This document shows, one piece after another, positions 14,261 to 14,820 of a DNA stretch of 14,820 nucleotides. Source of the DNA: Ruminococcus sp. CAG:563 (GTDB lineage Bacteria; Bacillota; Clostridia; Oscillospirales; Acutalibacteraceae); assembly GCA_000434915.1 (NCBI GenBank), contig FR882072.1:32618-47437 (forward strand). The letters run 5' to 3'. Both the position numbers and the translations under genes were made by a program. The first letter of the stretch is position 1; each line of letters opens with the position of its first letter. Below the pieces are notes generated by a model that saw only the letters and a program-made list of their open reading frames with translations, ran no database searches and was not told where the DNA came from.

Positions 14261-14301
14261 GTAAAGCTGTTTTACTTTACGACAAGCATTTTAACTTGTC
14301 G
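14261..14301. repeat. Two adjacent small inverted repeats next to the TGTGGAAAA array
   Basis: GTAAAG (14261-14266) pairs with CTTTAC (14275-14280), and directly after it CGACAAG (14280-14286) pairs with CTTGTCG (14295-14301). The second hairpin ends two bases before the first TGTGGAAAA box. The GTAAAG arm recurs in the hairpin at 14378-14397. Confidence 0.4.
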
Positions 14302-14302
14302 C

Positions 14303-14407
14303 TGTGGAAAACTCGGTGGAAAGTGTGGAAAGTTTAACGTATTTTCAAGCTATTTAAGCCTGTTATGTGGAAAATTCGTAAAGGTATCTGCCTTTACATG
14401 TGGAAAA
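14303..14407. repeat. Array of DnaA-box-like TGTGGAAAA motifs
   Basis: TGTGGAAAA occurs at 14303-14311, 14366-14374 and 14399-14407, with TGTGGAAAG at 14324-14332, preceded by a GTGGAAAG copy at 14316-14323. Read on the minus strand these are TTTTCCACA, which fits the relaxed DnaA-box pattern TTWTNCACA. All have the same orientation. Spacings are 21, 42 and 33 bp, close to whole helical turns. Each exact box is preceded by a small inverted repeat (14280-14301; 14346-14351 with 14357-14362, one wobble pair; 14378-14384 with 14391-14397). The segments starting at 14283 and 14346 also align as 33-base diverged copies. The 318-base stretch 14155-14472 has no convincing gene. Confidence 0.55.
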
Positions 14408-14472
14408 CTTGATTCTTTAATAGTTTTTATAGGAACATTTTTCCAATGAATATTCAATGAATACTGAATAAT

Positions 14473-14820
14473 TTATTCCTGAGAAGCCACGACCCTCTCG
14501 ACGAGAGCCTTCAACTCGTCCATCGTCGAAAGTTGACCGATTTCCTGCCTGAATGAGGCTGCACCACGGATTCCCTTTATATACCAGGCGGCGTGTTTGC
14601 GTGCTTCACGCATGCCGATTCGCACGCCCTTGTATTCGCAAAGAGTGCCTATATGGCGAAGCATGACATTCATTTTTTCCTCAAGCGTCGGTTCAACAAA
14701 ATCCGCTTCGTTGTTAAGATATGCATTTATGCATTGAAATATCCATGGATTTCCCAAAGCACCTCTGCCGACCATAAGAAAATCACAGCCGGTCTCGACG
14801 AGCATTTTTTTTGCACTCTT
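14473..14820 (-). CDS. dusB: tRNA-dihydrouridine synthase, DusB-like (5' part outside the window)
   Basis: Only the C-terminal 115 residues are in the window; the frame stays open to the right edge, so the ATG at 14805 is internal. Dus enzymes are flavin proteins that reduce uridine to dihydrouridine in tRNA. The visible part has the end of the TIM barrel with the FMN-phosphate-binding motif VGRGALGNPWIF, preceded by TGCDFLM as in DusB, then the C-terminal helical tRNA-binding domain with REARKHAAWYIKGIRGAASFR, a strongly conserved DusB signature. The DusB assignment rather than another Dus paralogue is likely but not certain. The gene ends in TAA. No GC-rich terminator follows before the acpP promoter, so some readthrough is possible. 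Confidence 0.92.
   Translation of the reverse strand, partial: KSAKKMLVETGCDFLMVGRGALGNPWIFQCINAYLNNEADFVEPTLEEKMNVMLRHIGTLCEYKGVRIGMREARKHAAWYIKGIRGAASFRQEIGQLSTMDELKALVERVVASQE

Noticed and set aside
14280..14407. CRISPR array
   Set aside because: The repeated unit is only 9-12 bases, spacing is irregular (21, 42, 33), and no cas gene is present.
14155..14472. Chromosomal replication origin
   Set aside because: DnaA-box-like motifs are present, but there is no dnaA, dnaN, rpmH or gidA nearby, and genes on both sides run in the same direction; kept only as one option in a finding.

Overview
The window looks like chromosomal DNA of a low-to-mid-GC gut Firmicute of the Clostridia, most likely a Ruminococcaceae/Oscillospiraceae relative. 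The reasons are three secreted proteins with type I dockerins, FIVAR-like helical repeats on large surface proteins, strong AGGAGG-type ribosome binding sites, sigma-A promoters of Firmicute type, and a short prolyl-tRNA synthetase of the archaeal/eukaryotic-like class. I see no mobile element, phage gene, CRISPR array, tRNA or rRNA.

Left part (1-5618, minus strand): two separately transcribed genes for large exported proteins. The 1194-residue protein ends in a dockerin; the roughly 570-residue protein ends in FIVAR-like repeats, and its TAG stop falls inside a repeat that appears to continue in frame to the window edge. Two hairpin terminators and a clear promoter separate the genes. A 400-base divergent intergenic region (5619-6018) carries a promoter for each side.

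Middle part (6019-12271, plus strand): first a tight three-gene unit, made of a GH109-like Gfo/Idh/MocA oxidoreductase, a secreted metallophosphoesterase and a sugar-permease-like MFS transporter, which looks like a small scavenging locus for a glycan or phosphorylated sugar. Then, from its own promoter at 9776-9804, a second three-gene unit: two small secreted proteins with the dockerin at the N-terminus directly after the signal peptide, followed by an AIM24-family protein. A bidirectional terminator closes it.

Right part (12341-14820, minus strand): housekeeping genes. acpP and proS form a likely operon behind a near-consensus promoter whose -10 box is covered by a perfect 7-6-7 palindrome, a good operator candidate. 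Upstream lies a 320-base non-coding stretch with a same-orientation array of TGTGGAAAA motifs (the relaxed DnaA-box pattern TTWTNCACA read on the other strand), spaced 21, 42 and 33 bp apart and interleaved with small hairpins. At the edge is the 3' part of a tRNA-dihydrouridine synthase gene (dusB-like).

The points most worth following up are the DnaA-box-like array near acpP, the possible amber interruption of the first gene, the N-terminal-dockerin gene pair, the uncharacterised 900-residue region of the giant dockerin protein, and the GH109/phosphoesterase/MFS unit.
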